Assembly: GCF_000235425.2 (NCBI RefSeq)
Contig: NZ_KI912266.1
Span: forward strand, 6,864,035-6,928,034
Direction of reading: 5' to 3'
Origin: Pseudofrankia saprophytica
Lineage (GTDB): Bacteria > Actinomycetota > Actinomycetes > Frankiales > Frankiaceae
Length of the DNA: 64,000 nucleotides
Both the position numbers and the translations under genes were made by a program. The notes beneath the pieces were generated by a model, which saw only the letters and a program-made list of their open reading frames with translations, ran no database searches and had not been told where the DNA came from. Below, one piece after another: positions 26,066-34,135 of this stretch; position 1 is the first letter of the stretch; each line of letters begins with the position of its first letter.

Positions 26066-27193
26066 ATGGAGTTCGGGATCTTCAACTCGCTCTACCTGCC
26101 GAAGCGGCTGTCCGAGGCGGACCCGGTGGGCGCGGAGCACAGCCGGCTGATGGACGAGGTCACCTGGACGCAGGCGGCGGACCGTTCCGGCTTCAAGTAC
26201 ACGTGGGCGACGGAGCACCATTTCCTGGAGGAGTACTCACACCTGTCGGCGAACGAGGTCTTCCTCGCCTACGTCGCCGGCACGACCAGCAACATCCACA
26301 TCGGCAGCGGCATCATGAACATCACGCCACCGGTCAACCACCCGGCGCGGATCGCCGAGCGCGCCGCGATGCTCGACCACCTCTCCGGCGGCCGCTTCGA
26401 GCTGGGCATGGGCCGTGGTTCCTCGAGCACCGAACAGCAGGGCTTCGGCATCGAGGACCCGGCACTGACGAAGCTGATGTTCGACGAGGTCGTCGCCGAG
26501 CTGCCGAAGATGTGGAAGGACGAGCCCTACTCCCACGAGGGCCGGTTCTTCACGATGCCCGAACGCAATGTGCTGCCGAAGCCCTTCACCAAGCCGCACC
26601 CCCCGCTCTGGGTCGCGGCCGGCAACCCCAGCACGTTCGAGAAGGCCGCCCGGATGGGCCTGGGCGTGCTCTGCTTCGCGAACAGCTCGCCCGATGAGCT
26701 GGCCCCGCTCATCGAGCTCTACAAGAAGAACATCGACAAGGCTGAGCCCGTCGGCGGCTACATCAACAACAACATCATGGTCACCAGCCAGATGCTGTGC
26801 CTGGAGGACGGCGCCCGGGCCAGGCAGATCGCCACCGACATCACCATGAGTTATCAGCACACCCTGGTCTACCGGTACCTCGACACCTTCCCGAAGCCCG
26901 ACTGGGTGCCCGCCTGGCCGGCGACGCTGCCCGAGCCGACCGTCGAGGTCCTCGAGCTGGGCGTGCGCGCCGGCACGATCCTCATCGGCGACCCGGACGA
27001 GTGCGAGCGCGCCGTCCAGACCTACGTCAACGTCGGCGCCGACCAGCTCACCTTCGGCATGCTGTCGACCACCATGCCGATCGACGTCGCCGTCGAGGCG
27101 GTGGAGACGTTCGGCCGCCATGTCCTGCCGAAGTTCGACACCGACCCGGTTCACAGCACCACCCGCCAGCGCGAGGCCCAGCTCGGCGCCTAG
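26066..27193 (+). CDS. LLM-class (luciferase-like) flavin/F420 oxidoreductase
   Basis: A 375-residue bacterial-luciferase-fold protein. It begins MEFGIFNSLYLPKRL and contains TEHHFLEEYSH, GSGIMNITPPVNHPARIAERAAMLDHLSGGRFELGMGRG split over the usual beta-alpha units, and PLWVAAGNPSTFEKAARMG. These are hallmarks of LLM monooxygenases/F420-dependent reductases. Substrate unknown. Mycobacterial KstR-controlled clusters include an LLM protein (Rv3520c). The ATG at 26066 is chosen because a longer frame has no coding character. The perfect KstR-type operator upstream supports sterol-linked regulation. Confidence 0.88.
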   Translation: MEFGIFNSLYLPKRLSEADPVGAEHSRLMDEVTWTQAADRSGFKYTWATEHHFLEEYSHLSANEVFLAYVAGTTSNIHIGSGIMNITPPVNHPARIAERAAMLDHLSGGRFELGMGRGSSSTEQQGFGIEDPALTKLMFDEVVAELPKMWKDEPYSHEGRFFTMPERNVLPKPFTKPHPPLWVAAGNPSTFEKAARMGLGVLCFANSSPDELAPLIELYKKNIDKAEPVGGYINNNIMVTSQMLCLEDGARARQIATDITMSYQHTLVYRYLDTFPKPDWVPAWPATLPEPTVEVLELGVRAGTILIGDPDECERAVQTYVNVGADQLTFGMLSTTMPIDVAVEAVETFGRHVLPKFDTDPVHSTTRQREAQLGA

Positions 27194-27250
27194 GCCGGCC
27201 CGGTCTCGGTCGCGCCTCGGTCGGGTCTCGGTCGGCCGGTCGGGACAGGG

Positions 27251-27282
27251 CGAGGCCCCGCGTCAGCGGACGCGGGGCCTCG
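27251..27282. terminator. Hairpin terminator between LLM gene and Rpf copy 2
   Basis: CGAGGCCCCGCGT and ACGCGGGGCCTCG form a 13-bp stem with a 6-nt loop, serving the convergent LLM (+) and Rpf (-) genes. It is almost the same sequence as the hairpin at 20411-20440. Confidence 0.8.
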
Positions 27283-27349
27283 TGGTGTGGCGGGACCTGG
27301 GTGGTGGCAGGCCGGCCCCGATCCGCGCGGCGGGTGGGGTCGGCGGCTG

Positions 27350-28027
27350 CTCGCCCAGGCCTGGTGGAGCTCAGATTCGCTTGCCCCAGCAGGCCTTGGA
27401 GGCGTACCAGGGGTTGGTGCCCTGCTGGTTGTAGAGCTTCATGGCCTTGGCCCACTGTTCGCTGGTGGAGGCGTTCTGGGGGAGGCCTGAGCCGCCGAGT
27501 CCGTGCCAGGTGGAGGGCAGGAACTGGAAGAGGCCTCCGGCGCCGATGGAGTTGACCGCGCGGGGGTTGCCGCCGGATTCGCACGGGATCACGGCGGACA
27601 GGAACCGCTGGGCCGAGGCAGGGTGGCTGGCCGCGTGGGCGGGCGCTGTGACGGCGATGCCGGTGCCGACGGCGGCGGCCAGGGCCGGGCCGAGGACGAG
27701 CGCGCGGACGCGGTTGGAGATGCCACGACGAGCCAAGAGTCTTCTGGTCCTTTCCCACGCCTACGAAGACGGACACGCACGGCAGGCCACCACCGGATGG
27801 AAAGGGTTCGGCGGAGACCGTGAAAATGCTGCGCTGGCCGGGACACGCTGAAGGTGTCCGACGGTCCGTCTTCGGTCCCTGCCATCGGGTCCGAAGCCTG
27901 TGCGCCGTGTGTGGCGGGGGCAGTGATACGGCGTCCCGCCCGGCGTGTGCCCCGATCGGGCACTGCAAACACCATGACAGCCAGCCGGCGGGCTGGCAAA
28001 CCCCAACAACAACGTGACCCACCCCAC
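27350..28027 (-). repeat. 678-bp inverted repeat, right copy
   Basis: The reverse complement of 19694-20371, of equal length and with no mismatch found by eye. Outside the copies (beyond 28027 and before 19694) the sequences are unrelated, so the edges are sharp. No transposase or recombinase is encoded inside. Confidence 0.93.
27371..27736 (-). CDS. Rpf-like transglycosylase, secreted (copy 2, identical to copy 1)
   Basis: The encoded 121 residues are the same as those at 19985-20350: signal peptide, Rpf domain with the catalytic Glu in CESGG, TTG start and the same 290-nt leader. Both copies are complete and free of stops, so both may be expressed. Perfect conservation implies a recent duplication or continued gene conversion between the arms. 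Confidence 0.9.
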   Translation of the reverse strand: MARRGISNRVRALVLGPALAAAVGTGIAVTAPAHAASHPASAQRFLSAVIPCESGGNPRAVNSIGAGGLFQFLPSTWHGLGGSGLPQNASTSEQWAKAMKLYNQQGTNPWYASKACWGKRI

Positions 28028-28259
28028 TCGCGCATTTCCGGCCTCACCGAAACGCGCGGTGCCAGAAATCAGCCGGAAATTCTCGCGCGCCGTGCAGGGG
28101 GGTTTTCGCCATGCACCGGTCGCTCGTTTACGTGACCGGTCGGTTCCCACCTGGTGCGTGGCGTTCACGGGTCCCGCACGCTGCGTTCATGGATGTGACG
28201 GCCCCCACGCACCGGCGGGCCAGTCCGGCATAAAGCGATATGTGGACCTCTCGAATGCG
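28028..28259. other. Non-coding region outside the right inverted repeat
   Basis: No credible gene. It holds a few short inverted motifs (for example ACCGGTCG / CGTGACCGGTCGG) but nothing that can be named. It ends at the MFS terminator hairpin. Confidence 0.4.
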
Positions 28260-28294
28260 GGCCTCCCCGACCGACGTCGCCGGTCGGGGAGGCC
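28260..28294. terminator. Strong hairpin terminator after MFS gene
   Basis: GGCCTCCCCGACCG (28260-28273) and CGGTCGGGGAGGCC (28281-28294) form a perfect 14-bp stem with a 7-nt loop downstream of the minus-strand MFS gene. Confidence 0.8.
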
Positions 28295-28318
28295 GGGATA
28301 CCTCGATACCTCGATACC

Positions 28319-28358
28319 TCAGTCCGCGGTCAGACCGATCAGTCCGCGGTCAGACCGA
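28319..28358. repeat. Perfect 20-bp tandem duplication at the MFS stop
   Basis: TCAGTCCGCGGTCAGACCGA occurs at 28319-28338 and again at 28339-28358. The second copy is the end of the MFS coding sequence including its stop. The octamer GATACCTC repeats just outside. It looks like a small slippage duplication. Confidence 0.8.
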
Positions 28359-30048
28359 GGCGTGCGGTCTCGGCGGCCACGGCACGCTCATGGGCCTGTT
28401 CGCGTTCCCGTGCCTTACGGGGGTTCCACTCACCGGCCATCGTGAAGATCAGCGGGATGAAGACGACCTGGCCGCCCAGGCAGATCCAGAACCAGGTCCG
28501 CCACTGGTCCGGGGCCTTCCGCTGGGCGTCGACCACCTGTTGGCCGTGTTCCTGGAGGAAGGCCAGGTCGGCGGCCGGGACCTTCTTCGCGTCCAGGAGC
28601 CGCTGGATCGCCTCGGCCTGGGTGAGGTGCGCTCCGGCGGCGACCTCGTTCGCGGCCTTGAGCCCCGCCGTCAGGTCGTTCGGGTTCTTCGCGAGCGCCG
28701 CGGCCGTGTCGGGGTCGATGAGCTGGATCGTCGCGAGCTGGGGCCCGTACTGGGCCTGGATGGCCTGAGCCCGCGGCCCGTTGTCCACCAGCGGGTCCAG
28801 CGCGTTGACGACCAGCGGCGCGGTGAACGCGAGCGCCGCGACGATGAGGCGCAGGATCAGGCCCCACACCGCCAGTCCGGTGGCCGTCAGCGCCGGGTTA
28901 CGCCGTTCCACCGTCTCGGTGAAGCTCGCCATCCAGGGCGCGTAGGTGACTCCCAGGAACGCTCCCAGGCCCATCAGGATGAAGGCCAGGTGGTAGTAAC
29001 CCGTGTGTGCCTGGCCGGTCTGGTTCAGCAGGACGAGGGTCATGGCGATCGTGCCGAGCGCGCCGACCAGCATGAACGGTTTACGCACCCGCAGCCTGTC
29101 GGAGGCGAACCCGATTCCTACCAGCAGGATGGCCTCGAATCCCCACATCCAGTTCCCCACGCCGTTGGCGTCCTGGTCCGTAAGGCTGAAGGTGGTCTCG
29201 AAGTAGACGACGAAGAACCCGACCGCCGTGTAGTAGATGAGCAGGAAGACGGCGATGGCGAACGCCGATCCGATGACGTCGGGCTTCAGCACCTGGCGCC
29301 ACGGATTCCTGCGCGCCGCCTCGACATCGAGCCCGCGTGCCCGGGCCTCGACCAGCGCCCGGTCGCGCAGCGACATCATCAGCTGGTCGCGCAGGGGCGG
29401 GGACAGCTCCCGCAGCCCGACGAGGGCCACGACGAACACGACCAGGCCGGCCACGCCGCAGATGTAGAACTGGTCCTGCCAGGCGTGCAGGTGGCGCAGA
29501 GTGTTGCTGGCCACCGCGGAGACGACGAGGCTGCCGAGCACGGGCCCCAGCGTCCAGAAACCCATCGCCGCGGCACGGCCGACCTGCGGCGAGAAGTCCC
29601 GCACCAACGCCGGGGTCGCGACCAGGATCATGCCCTCGACGAGACTCAGCAGCGCGACCAGGACGCCGAACGTCATCTTGTTCGGCGCGTTCGGCAGGCC
29701 GAAGAGAATGATGGCCCCGGTGAACCCCAGGCCATAGGCGACGAGGTTCGCCCGGCCCCACCGGTCCGCGAGGCCCGCGACCAGCGAGGCGAGCGCGCCC
29801 ACCACGCTGGCGACACCGGTCGTGTAGACGTAGAACATGAACGACATGTCGTACTGCCGCAGGATCGCGGGGGCGACGGCGCCCTGCACATAGAGCTCGT
29901 AGTACTGGACGATGGTCGCGACGACGACGATGCATAAGTAGAGGTATCGCCGCGCGTTTGCCGGATAGCTGTGGAGCTGCCGGCGCCACAGGCGGTGCAA
30001 CGGGCTGATGGACGACCGGGAATCCAGGGGGAAAGCGGCGGTTGTCAC
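28339..30048 (-). CDS. MFS transporter
   Basis: A 569-residue major-facilitator permease with about 12 hydrophobic helices. The helix 2-3 loop motif GLADRWGRANLVAYGLG and the matching central loop FASDRLRVRKPFMLVG are seen. Between the last helices is a long hydrophilic insertion (roughly residues 425-510, IDPDTAAALAKNPNDLT ... QQVVDAQRK), then a final helix and a basic C-terminal tail. The GTG start has a GAAGGGA site about 10 bases upstream. It is divergently placed near kstR's 3' end, and its substrate is not evident. A role in steroid or aromatic acid uptake would fit the neighbourhood but is not shown. Confidence 0.88.
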   Translation of the reverse strand: MTTAAFPLDSRSSISPLHRLWRRQLHSYPANARRYLYLCIVVVATIVQYYELYVQGAVAPAILRQYDMSFMFYVYTTGVASVVGALASLVAGLADRWGRANLVAYGLGFTGAIILFGLPNAPNKMTFGVLVALLSLVEGMILVATPALVRDFSPQVGRAAAMGFWTLGPVLGSLVVSAVASNTLRHLHAWQDQFYICGVAGLVVFVVALVGLRELSPPLRDQLMMSLRDRALVEARARGLDVEAARRNPWRQVLKPDVIGSAFAIAVFLLIYYTAVGFFVVYFETTFSLTDQDANGVGNWMWGFEAILLVGIGFASDRLRVRKPFMLVGALGTIAMTLVLLNQTGQAHTGYYHLAFILMGLGAFLGVTYAPWMASFTETVERRNPALTATGLAVWGLILRLIVAALAFTAPLVVNALDPLVDNGPRAQAIQAQYGPQLATIQLIDPDTAAALAKNPNDLTAGLKAANEVAAGAHLTQAEAIQRLLDAKKVPAADLAFLQEHGQQVVDAQRKAPDQWRTWFWICLGGQVVFIPLIFTMAGEWNPRKAREREQAHERAVAAETARLGLTAD

Positions 30049-30271
30049 GGTTGGCGTCCCTTCTCCGCGCAGGCGGAAAAAACCGGGCTCGCCACCGGCC
30101 TGTGCTCGTTTCCGGTGTCAGGTTGCCTCGTCGAACCGAAGGGCTCGCGGATCGTCTCCAGATGTGTTCATGGCCGGCGGGGTACTCATCGGACACGGCT
30201 CGGTTACTTGATCGTAACGGTGCGGTTGTCGAATGCAACCCCTCACGTCAGGGGTCGGCAGGCGCCGAGAA

Positions 30272-30919
30272 CTACCTGCTGAGAGCCTGCTGGCCGGCGA
30301 GAACGACGGTGACGGTGTCGGCCAGCGAGGCGCGGACGCCGTCGAGGGTCATCCGGTCGCCCAGCCAGTACCGCAGGTCGCTGAGGAAGACCTTGCCGAT
30401 GATGTTGGTGATCAGCTTGTCCCGCTCGTCGATGACGTGGTCCGGGCCGAAGGCGGCCACACCGATGAGGCCGATCATGGCCTCGTCCACGTCGTCGATC
30501 TCGGTGCCGATCGTGGCCGACGCCAGCGTCATCGCCTGGATCAGCGCCTCGGCCACCAGCCGGTCGCGGCTGAGCTCGTCGACCATCCGGTTCATCATCG
30601 CGAGCACCCTGGTCGCCGGGTCCTCGAAGCCGGTCGGCTGGGGCAGCACCGCCTCGCGCAGGCCGGAGAGATGGCGTGCCAGCGCCGAGGCCAGCAGATG
30701 CACCTTGGACGGGAAGTAGCGGTAGAGGGTGCCGAGGGCGACGCCGGCCTGCTCGGCCACCTCGCGCATCTGCACCTCGTCGTAGCCGCCCCGGCTGGCC
30801 AGGGCGAGCGCGGCCGTGAGCATCCGCTCCCGGCGCGCCTGCTGGGACGGCGTGGCCGTCGTCGCCGGTACGCCCTTGGGCGACGGCGACGCGGCCGCCG
30901 AAGTCACGGCCTCGCTCAC
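30272..30919 (-). CDS. kstR: KstR, TetR-family repressor of sterol catabolism
   Basis: A 215-residue TetR regulator. The N-terminal helix-turn-helix reads ALASRGGYDEVQMREVAEQAGVALGTLYRYFPSKVHLL, split here as ALASRGGYDEVQMREV and AGVALGTLYRYFPSKVHLL. The latter nearly repeats the remembered mycobacterial KstR recognition region (VQMR..., VAVGTLYRYFPSKVHLL). KstR represses early sterol genes and is released by 3-oxo-cholestenoyl-CoA esters. The GTG at 30919 is chosen because GAGGAGG lies 7 bases upstream; a TTG at 30958 would add 13 residues. A KstR-type operator lies 45 bp upstream, consistent with autoregulation. Confidence 0.9.
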   Translation of the reverse strand: MSEAVTSAAASPSPKGVPATTATPSQQARRERMLTAALALASRGGYDEVQMREVAEQAGVALGTLYRYFPSKVHLLASALARHLSGLREAVLPQPTGFEDPATRVLAMMNRMVDELSRDRLVAEALIQAMTLASATIGTEIDDVDEAMIGLIGVAAFGPDHVIDERDKLITNIIGKVFLSDLRYWLGDRMTLDGVRASLADTVTVVLAGQQALSR

Positions 30920-30963
30920 CGCAGCCTCCTCGCCGCCAACCAGTCCGCCGACCGTCAAGAAAC

Positions 30964-30977
30964 TAGATCCTGTTCTA
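30964..30977. promoter_or_regulatory. KstR-type operator upstream of kstR
   Basis: TAGATCCTGTTCTA fits TNNAACNNGTTNNA with one change (AAC to ATC). Its position 45 bp before the GTG suggests autorepression. Confidence 0.6.
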
Positions 30978-31415
30978 CTCTAGGCCCGCGCCCCACACCC
31001 CGCAGGCGCACGCGCCGTATCGGAGCATCGAACCGACCGAAACCAGCCAGCCAGTCGGGCGGCCACGGTGCGGCGGAGCAGCCCGACCAGATCGGAAAGG
31101 GCGATCTCCCATCGTTACCGGACGGTCGGGCGAGATGTCCAATTTTGTTACGTAGCTCGCGCGCCTACACCGTCCATCGCCTGCCAGGTATCACCAGCCG
31201 GCCTGGACGAGTCATGACCTCGGCGCCACCGATGCACCCGGTGTGGCGCCTGTCACTCGCGATCGTTACTATTCGCGGCAACTGTTCAGGATGCGTTGCA
31301 TTGGCCCGCTTCAGATCTGTTCGCGGATGTCGTCCGCCAGCGCCAAGCTACGAGCCGGCCTTCCAGGCCCGCATCCACGTTGTCCACTCTGTAGGGATGG
31401 AGATCGGGGGGTCCC

Positions 31416-32327
31416 ATGGCCGACAGCGACGTCGCCCAGAACACGACGGGGAACACCGGATCGGCTCCCACCGACGAGCCCACTGGACGCTCGGACGGTG
31501 AACCCGCGGAACCCGCGGAACCCGCCGATTTCGTCGACCTACGCATCGACATCCCGCACGGCGCCCGCGTCCACGACTACTTCCTGGGCGGCAAGGATAA
31601 CTACCCCGCCGATCGCACGGCAGGCGAGGCGATCCTTGCCTCGGCGCCCTGGATCACCGAGAACGTCCGCGCTGGTCGGAACTTCCTGGGCCGAGCCGTG
31701 CACCTGCTGGCCACCGAGCGCGGAATCCGCCAGTACCTCGACATCGGCGCGGGCCTGCCGACCGCCGGCAACACCCACGAGGTCGCCCAGCGGGCGGCGC
31801 CGGACGCCCGCGTCGTGTACATCGACCGCGACCCCATCGTGCTCGCGCACGGGCGGCCGCTGCTGACCAGCACCCCCGAGGGGACCACCGACTACCTGCT
31901 GGGCGACGTCCGCGAACCCGCCGACATTCTCACCCGCGCGGCGGACATCCTCGACTTCACTCGACCGGTCGCGCTGGTCCTCGCCGGGATCATGCACTAT
32001 CTCCACCAGGCAGATGGTCCCTGGGCGGCGGTACGAACCCTGTCCGCAGCGCTGCCCGCCAACAGCTACCTGGTGCTCACCCACCTGGGCATCGCCGACG
32101 AGATCCCGAGCCTGGATGGCGCCGTCACCACGCTGGACGCGTCGGGCTACTCGCGGCCGCTCACGTCGATGGTCGAGCACTTCTACCCGCGCCCGCTCGA
32201 CGAGATCAAACGGTTCTTCTATGGGTGGGAGCTGCTCGACCCCGGCGTCGCACTCGCGCCACACTGGCGCGCCGAAGATCCGGACCTTGCGGGCGTCTGG
32301 GCCGCCGTGGCCCGCAAGCCGGCCTGA
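31416..32327 (+). CDS. SAM-dependent methyltransferase, PF04672 (DUF574) type
   Basis: A 303-residue member of the actinomycete-specific methyltransferase family. Signature segments: HGARVHDYFLGGKDNY, NFLGRAVHLLATERGIRQYLDIGAGLPTAGN (read as two blocks), VVYIDRDPIVLAHG and a C-terminal FFYGWELLDPGV. The SAM-binding site is the DIGAGLPT loop. The physiological substrates are unknown; genomes of Frankia and Streptomyces carry many copies. The ATG follows a G-run (GGGGGG). An acidic/Pro repeat (PAEPAEPAD) precedes the domain. No operon partner. Confidence 0.9.
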   Translation: MADSDVAQNTTGNTGSAPTDEPTGRSDGEPAEPAEPADFVDLRIDIPHGARVHDYFLGGKDNYPADRTAGEAILASAPWITENVRAGRNFLGRAVHLLATERGIRQYLDIGAGLPTAGNTHEVAQRAAPDARVVYIDRDPIVLAHGRPLLTSTPEGTTDYLLGDVREPADILTRAADILDFTRPVALVLAGIMHYLHQADGPWAAVRTLSAALPANSYLVLTHLGIADEIPSLDGAVTTLDASGYSRPLTSMVEHFYPRPLDEIKRFFYGWELLDPGVALAPHWRAEDPDLAGVWAAVARKPA

Positions 32328-32369
32328 CGGGCATCCTCACGCCGGTCGTGCCCAGCTGCCAGCCGCCCT

Positions 32370-32408
32370 GGTCGGGGCCGTCGGGGCCGTCGGGGCCTGT
32401 CGGGGCCT
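32370..32408. repeat. Short tandem repeat of GTCGGGGCC units
   Basis: GTCGGGGCC occurs four times (the last two with an inserted T after the unit) between the convergent methyltransferase and MaoC-like genes. No function is proposed. Confidence 0.6.
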
Positions 32409-32414
32409 GCCCCC

Positions 32415-32993
32415 TCACACCAGGTAACGGGCGAGAGCGTCGGCCACACAGACGGGCTGGCCAGTCGTCTCAGCCGTCAGGGTGACGCGGTAGGTGGCCT
32501 GGAGGCCGCCGGGGACGTCGGCCACGTCAAGGATGACCAGCCCACCGCGGACGGCGCCGCCGACGGGAAGCGCCGACGGGAAGCGCACCGCGCCGGTGCC
32601 GTAGTTGACACCCATCGCGAAGCCGCGGACGTCGACGAGCCTGGGCAGCACGAAGTTCACCAGCGAGAGCAGGAGCAGCCCTGGCACCGGCCGCTCGGCC
32701 CCCGACCCGGGCCGCCCGGGCGCGCCCAGCGCGCCGGCCGCCCAGCCGGGTCGCGGACCGGCGGTGGCGGCCTCGAACCCGTCGACCCGGTCGGCGCCGA
32801 CCACCAACAGGTCCGTGGGGCCGACCATCCAGCTCGCCGAGGTCCGCAGCTCGTCCGGCCCGGTCAGCGTCAGCGGCCCCGGCGCGGGCTCTCGCCCCGG
32901 CGGCATCTGCCCCGGCGGCGTCCGTCCTGGCGGCGAGGCCGGCTCGGCGAGGGGCGCCGACTCGACGGAACGCGCCGGACGCCCCGTGGTCAT
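32415..32993 (-). CDS. MaoC/hot-dog-fold protein with altered active site
   Basis: A 192-residue protein whose second half fits a MaoC/NodN-type hydratase fold: PGLLLLSLVNFVLPRL, then FAMGVNYGTGAVRFPSALPVGGAVRGG and ARYLV at the end. In ordinary members the segment before the central helix reads like GGxIAHG and supplies the catalytic His; here it reads ERPVPG, and a Pro/Gly-rich insertion occupies the preceding loop, so the His appears lost. It may be a degenerate or non-catalytic subunit. Its ATG overlaps the ipdC stop (ATGA), making it the last gene of the ipdABC operon, which ties it to HIP-CoA catabolism. The first ~65 residues are Pro-rich. Confidence 0.65.
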   Translation of the reverse strand: MTTGRPARSVESAPLAEPASPPGRTPPGQMPPGREPAPGPLTLTGPDELRTSASWMVGPTDLLVVGADRVDGFEAATAGPRPGWAAGALGAPGRPGSGAERPVPGLLLLSLVNFVLPRLVDVRGFAMGVNYGTGAVRFPSALPVGGAVRGGLVILDVADVPGGLQATYRVTLTAETTGQPVCVADALARYLV

Positions 32994-34135
32994 CGGGCGC
33001 GCCCGTCCTCGGTCGACGCGCCGGCCCCGGATGACGCGACCGCCTCGACGGCGCGGAGCTGACCCATCCCGCCGAGGCGGTCGAGCACCCCTGTGGCCTC
33101 CGCGATGATCCTCTCGACCAGCTCGGCGACCGACGGCGTGTCGTCGATCAGCCCCGCGACCTGTCCGGACGTCATCAGGCCGAGGTCGGCGCGGCCCTCG
33201 ACCATCGACGCGCGCAGCAGCATCGGGGTGTTCGCGCTCATCAGGACCTGGCTCCACGACAGGCCGCCGTGGGCCCGCGACGCCCGGCCCTCGCGCAGCA
33301 GCCCACGCCAGCTGGCGCCGGTGTGCCGGCGGAACGCCGCCGCGTTGCGGACCGCGCGCGGCAGCCGGGTGAGCGGGCTGGCCGCCGTCAGCCCGTCGAC
33401 GAGCGGCGTGCGCAGCACCCGGTGGGGGACGCCGTCGACCCGGGTGGTCACGACGGTGCCGTCGAGGCCGGCGGCGAGGTAGTGGGCCTTGACGTTGTCG
33501 GCGACGGTGCTGTCGGCGGTCAGCAGGAAGCGGGTGCCCATGCCGATGCCGGCCGCGCCGTAGGCGAGGGCGGCGACCAGGCCGCGCCCGTCGAAGTAGC
33601 CGCCGGCGGCGACGACCGGGATGTCGACGGCGTCGACGACCTGCGGCACGAGCAGCGACGTGGGGACGGCGCCGGTGTGGCCGCCGCCCTCGCCGCCCTG
33701 GACGAGCACCGCGTCGGCTCCCCAGGAGGCGACCTTCTCCGCGTGCCGGCGGGCGCCGACGGACGGCATCGTCACGATGCCGGCATCGTGCAACCGGAGA
33801 AAGAGATCCTTGCGGGGCGCGAGCGCGAACGACGCGACCCGCACCCCTTCGGAGATCATGAGGCTGACCCGGTCCTCGACGTCCTCGGCGTCCGAGCGCA
33901 GGTTGACGCCGAACGGCGCGTCCGTGCGCTCCTTCACCGAGCGGATCGCCGTGGCGAGCTCGTCGAGGGTCATCGTCGCCGAGCCGAGGATGCCCAGCCC
34001 CCCGGCGGCGGCGGTCGCGGCGGTCAGCCGCGCGCCGGAGACCCAGCCCATCCCGGTCTGCACGATCGGGTACCGGACGCCGGTCAGCTGGGTGAACGCC
34101 GTCTGGAGCCTCGGGTCCGCCGCCGGGGCCGTCAT
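32990..34135 (-). CDS. ipdC: IpdC-like FMN-dependent oxidoreductase (nitronate monooxygenase fold)
   Basis: A 381-residue TIM-barrel flavoprotein: IVQTGMGWVSGARLTAATAAAGGLG at the N-terminus (two blocks), the phosphate-binding loop VQGGEGGGHTG, VVAAGGYFDGRGL and GMGTRFLLT. This is the 2-nitropropane-dioxygenase/nitronate monooxygenase family. Gene order (ipdA-ipdB-ipdC) matches the mycobacterial Rv3551-Rv3553 set, whose third member IpdC takes part in HIP ring degradation as a reductase. The start overlaps the ipdB stop (ATGA). Expected control is by KstR2 via the site at 36074. Confidence 0.85.
   Translation of the reverse strand: MTAPAADPRLQTAFTQLTGVRYPIVQTGMGWVSGARLTAATAAAGGLGILGSATMTLDELATAIRSVKERTDAPFGVNLRSDAEDVEDRVSLMISEGVRVASFALAPRKDLFLRLHDAGIVTMPSVGARRHAEKVASWGADAVLVQGGEGGGHTGAVPTSLLVPQVVDAVDIPVVAAGGYFDGRGLVAALAYGAAGIGMGTRFLLTADSTVADNVKAHYLAAGLDGTVVTTRVDGVPHRVLRTPLVDGLTAASPLTRLPRAVRNAAAFRRHTGASWRGLLREGRASRAHGGLSWSQVLMSANTPMLLRASMVEGRADLGLMTSGQVAGLIDDTPSVAELVERIIAEATGVLDRLGGMGQLRAVEAVASSGAGASTEDGRAR

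Noticed and set aside
19694-28027. Composite transposon
   Set aside because: The flanking repeats encode only the Rpf-like protein, no transposase or recombinase, and no terminal short inverted repeats or target duplications are seen.
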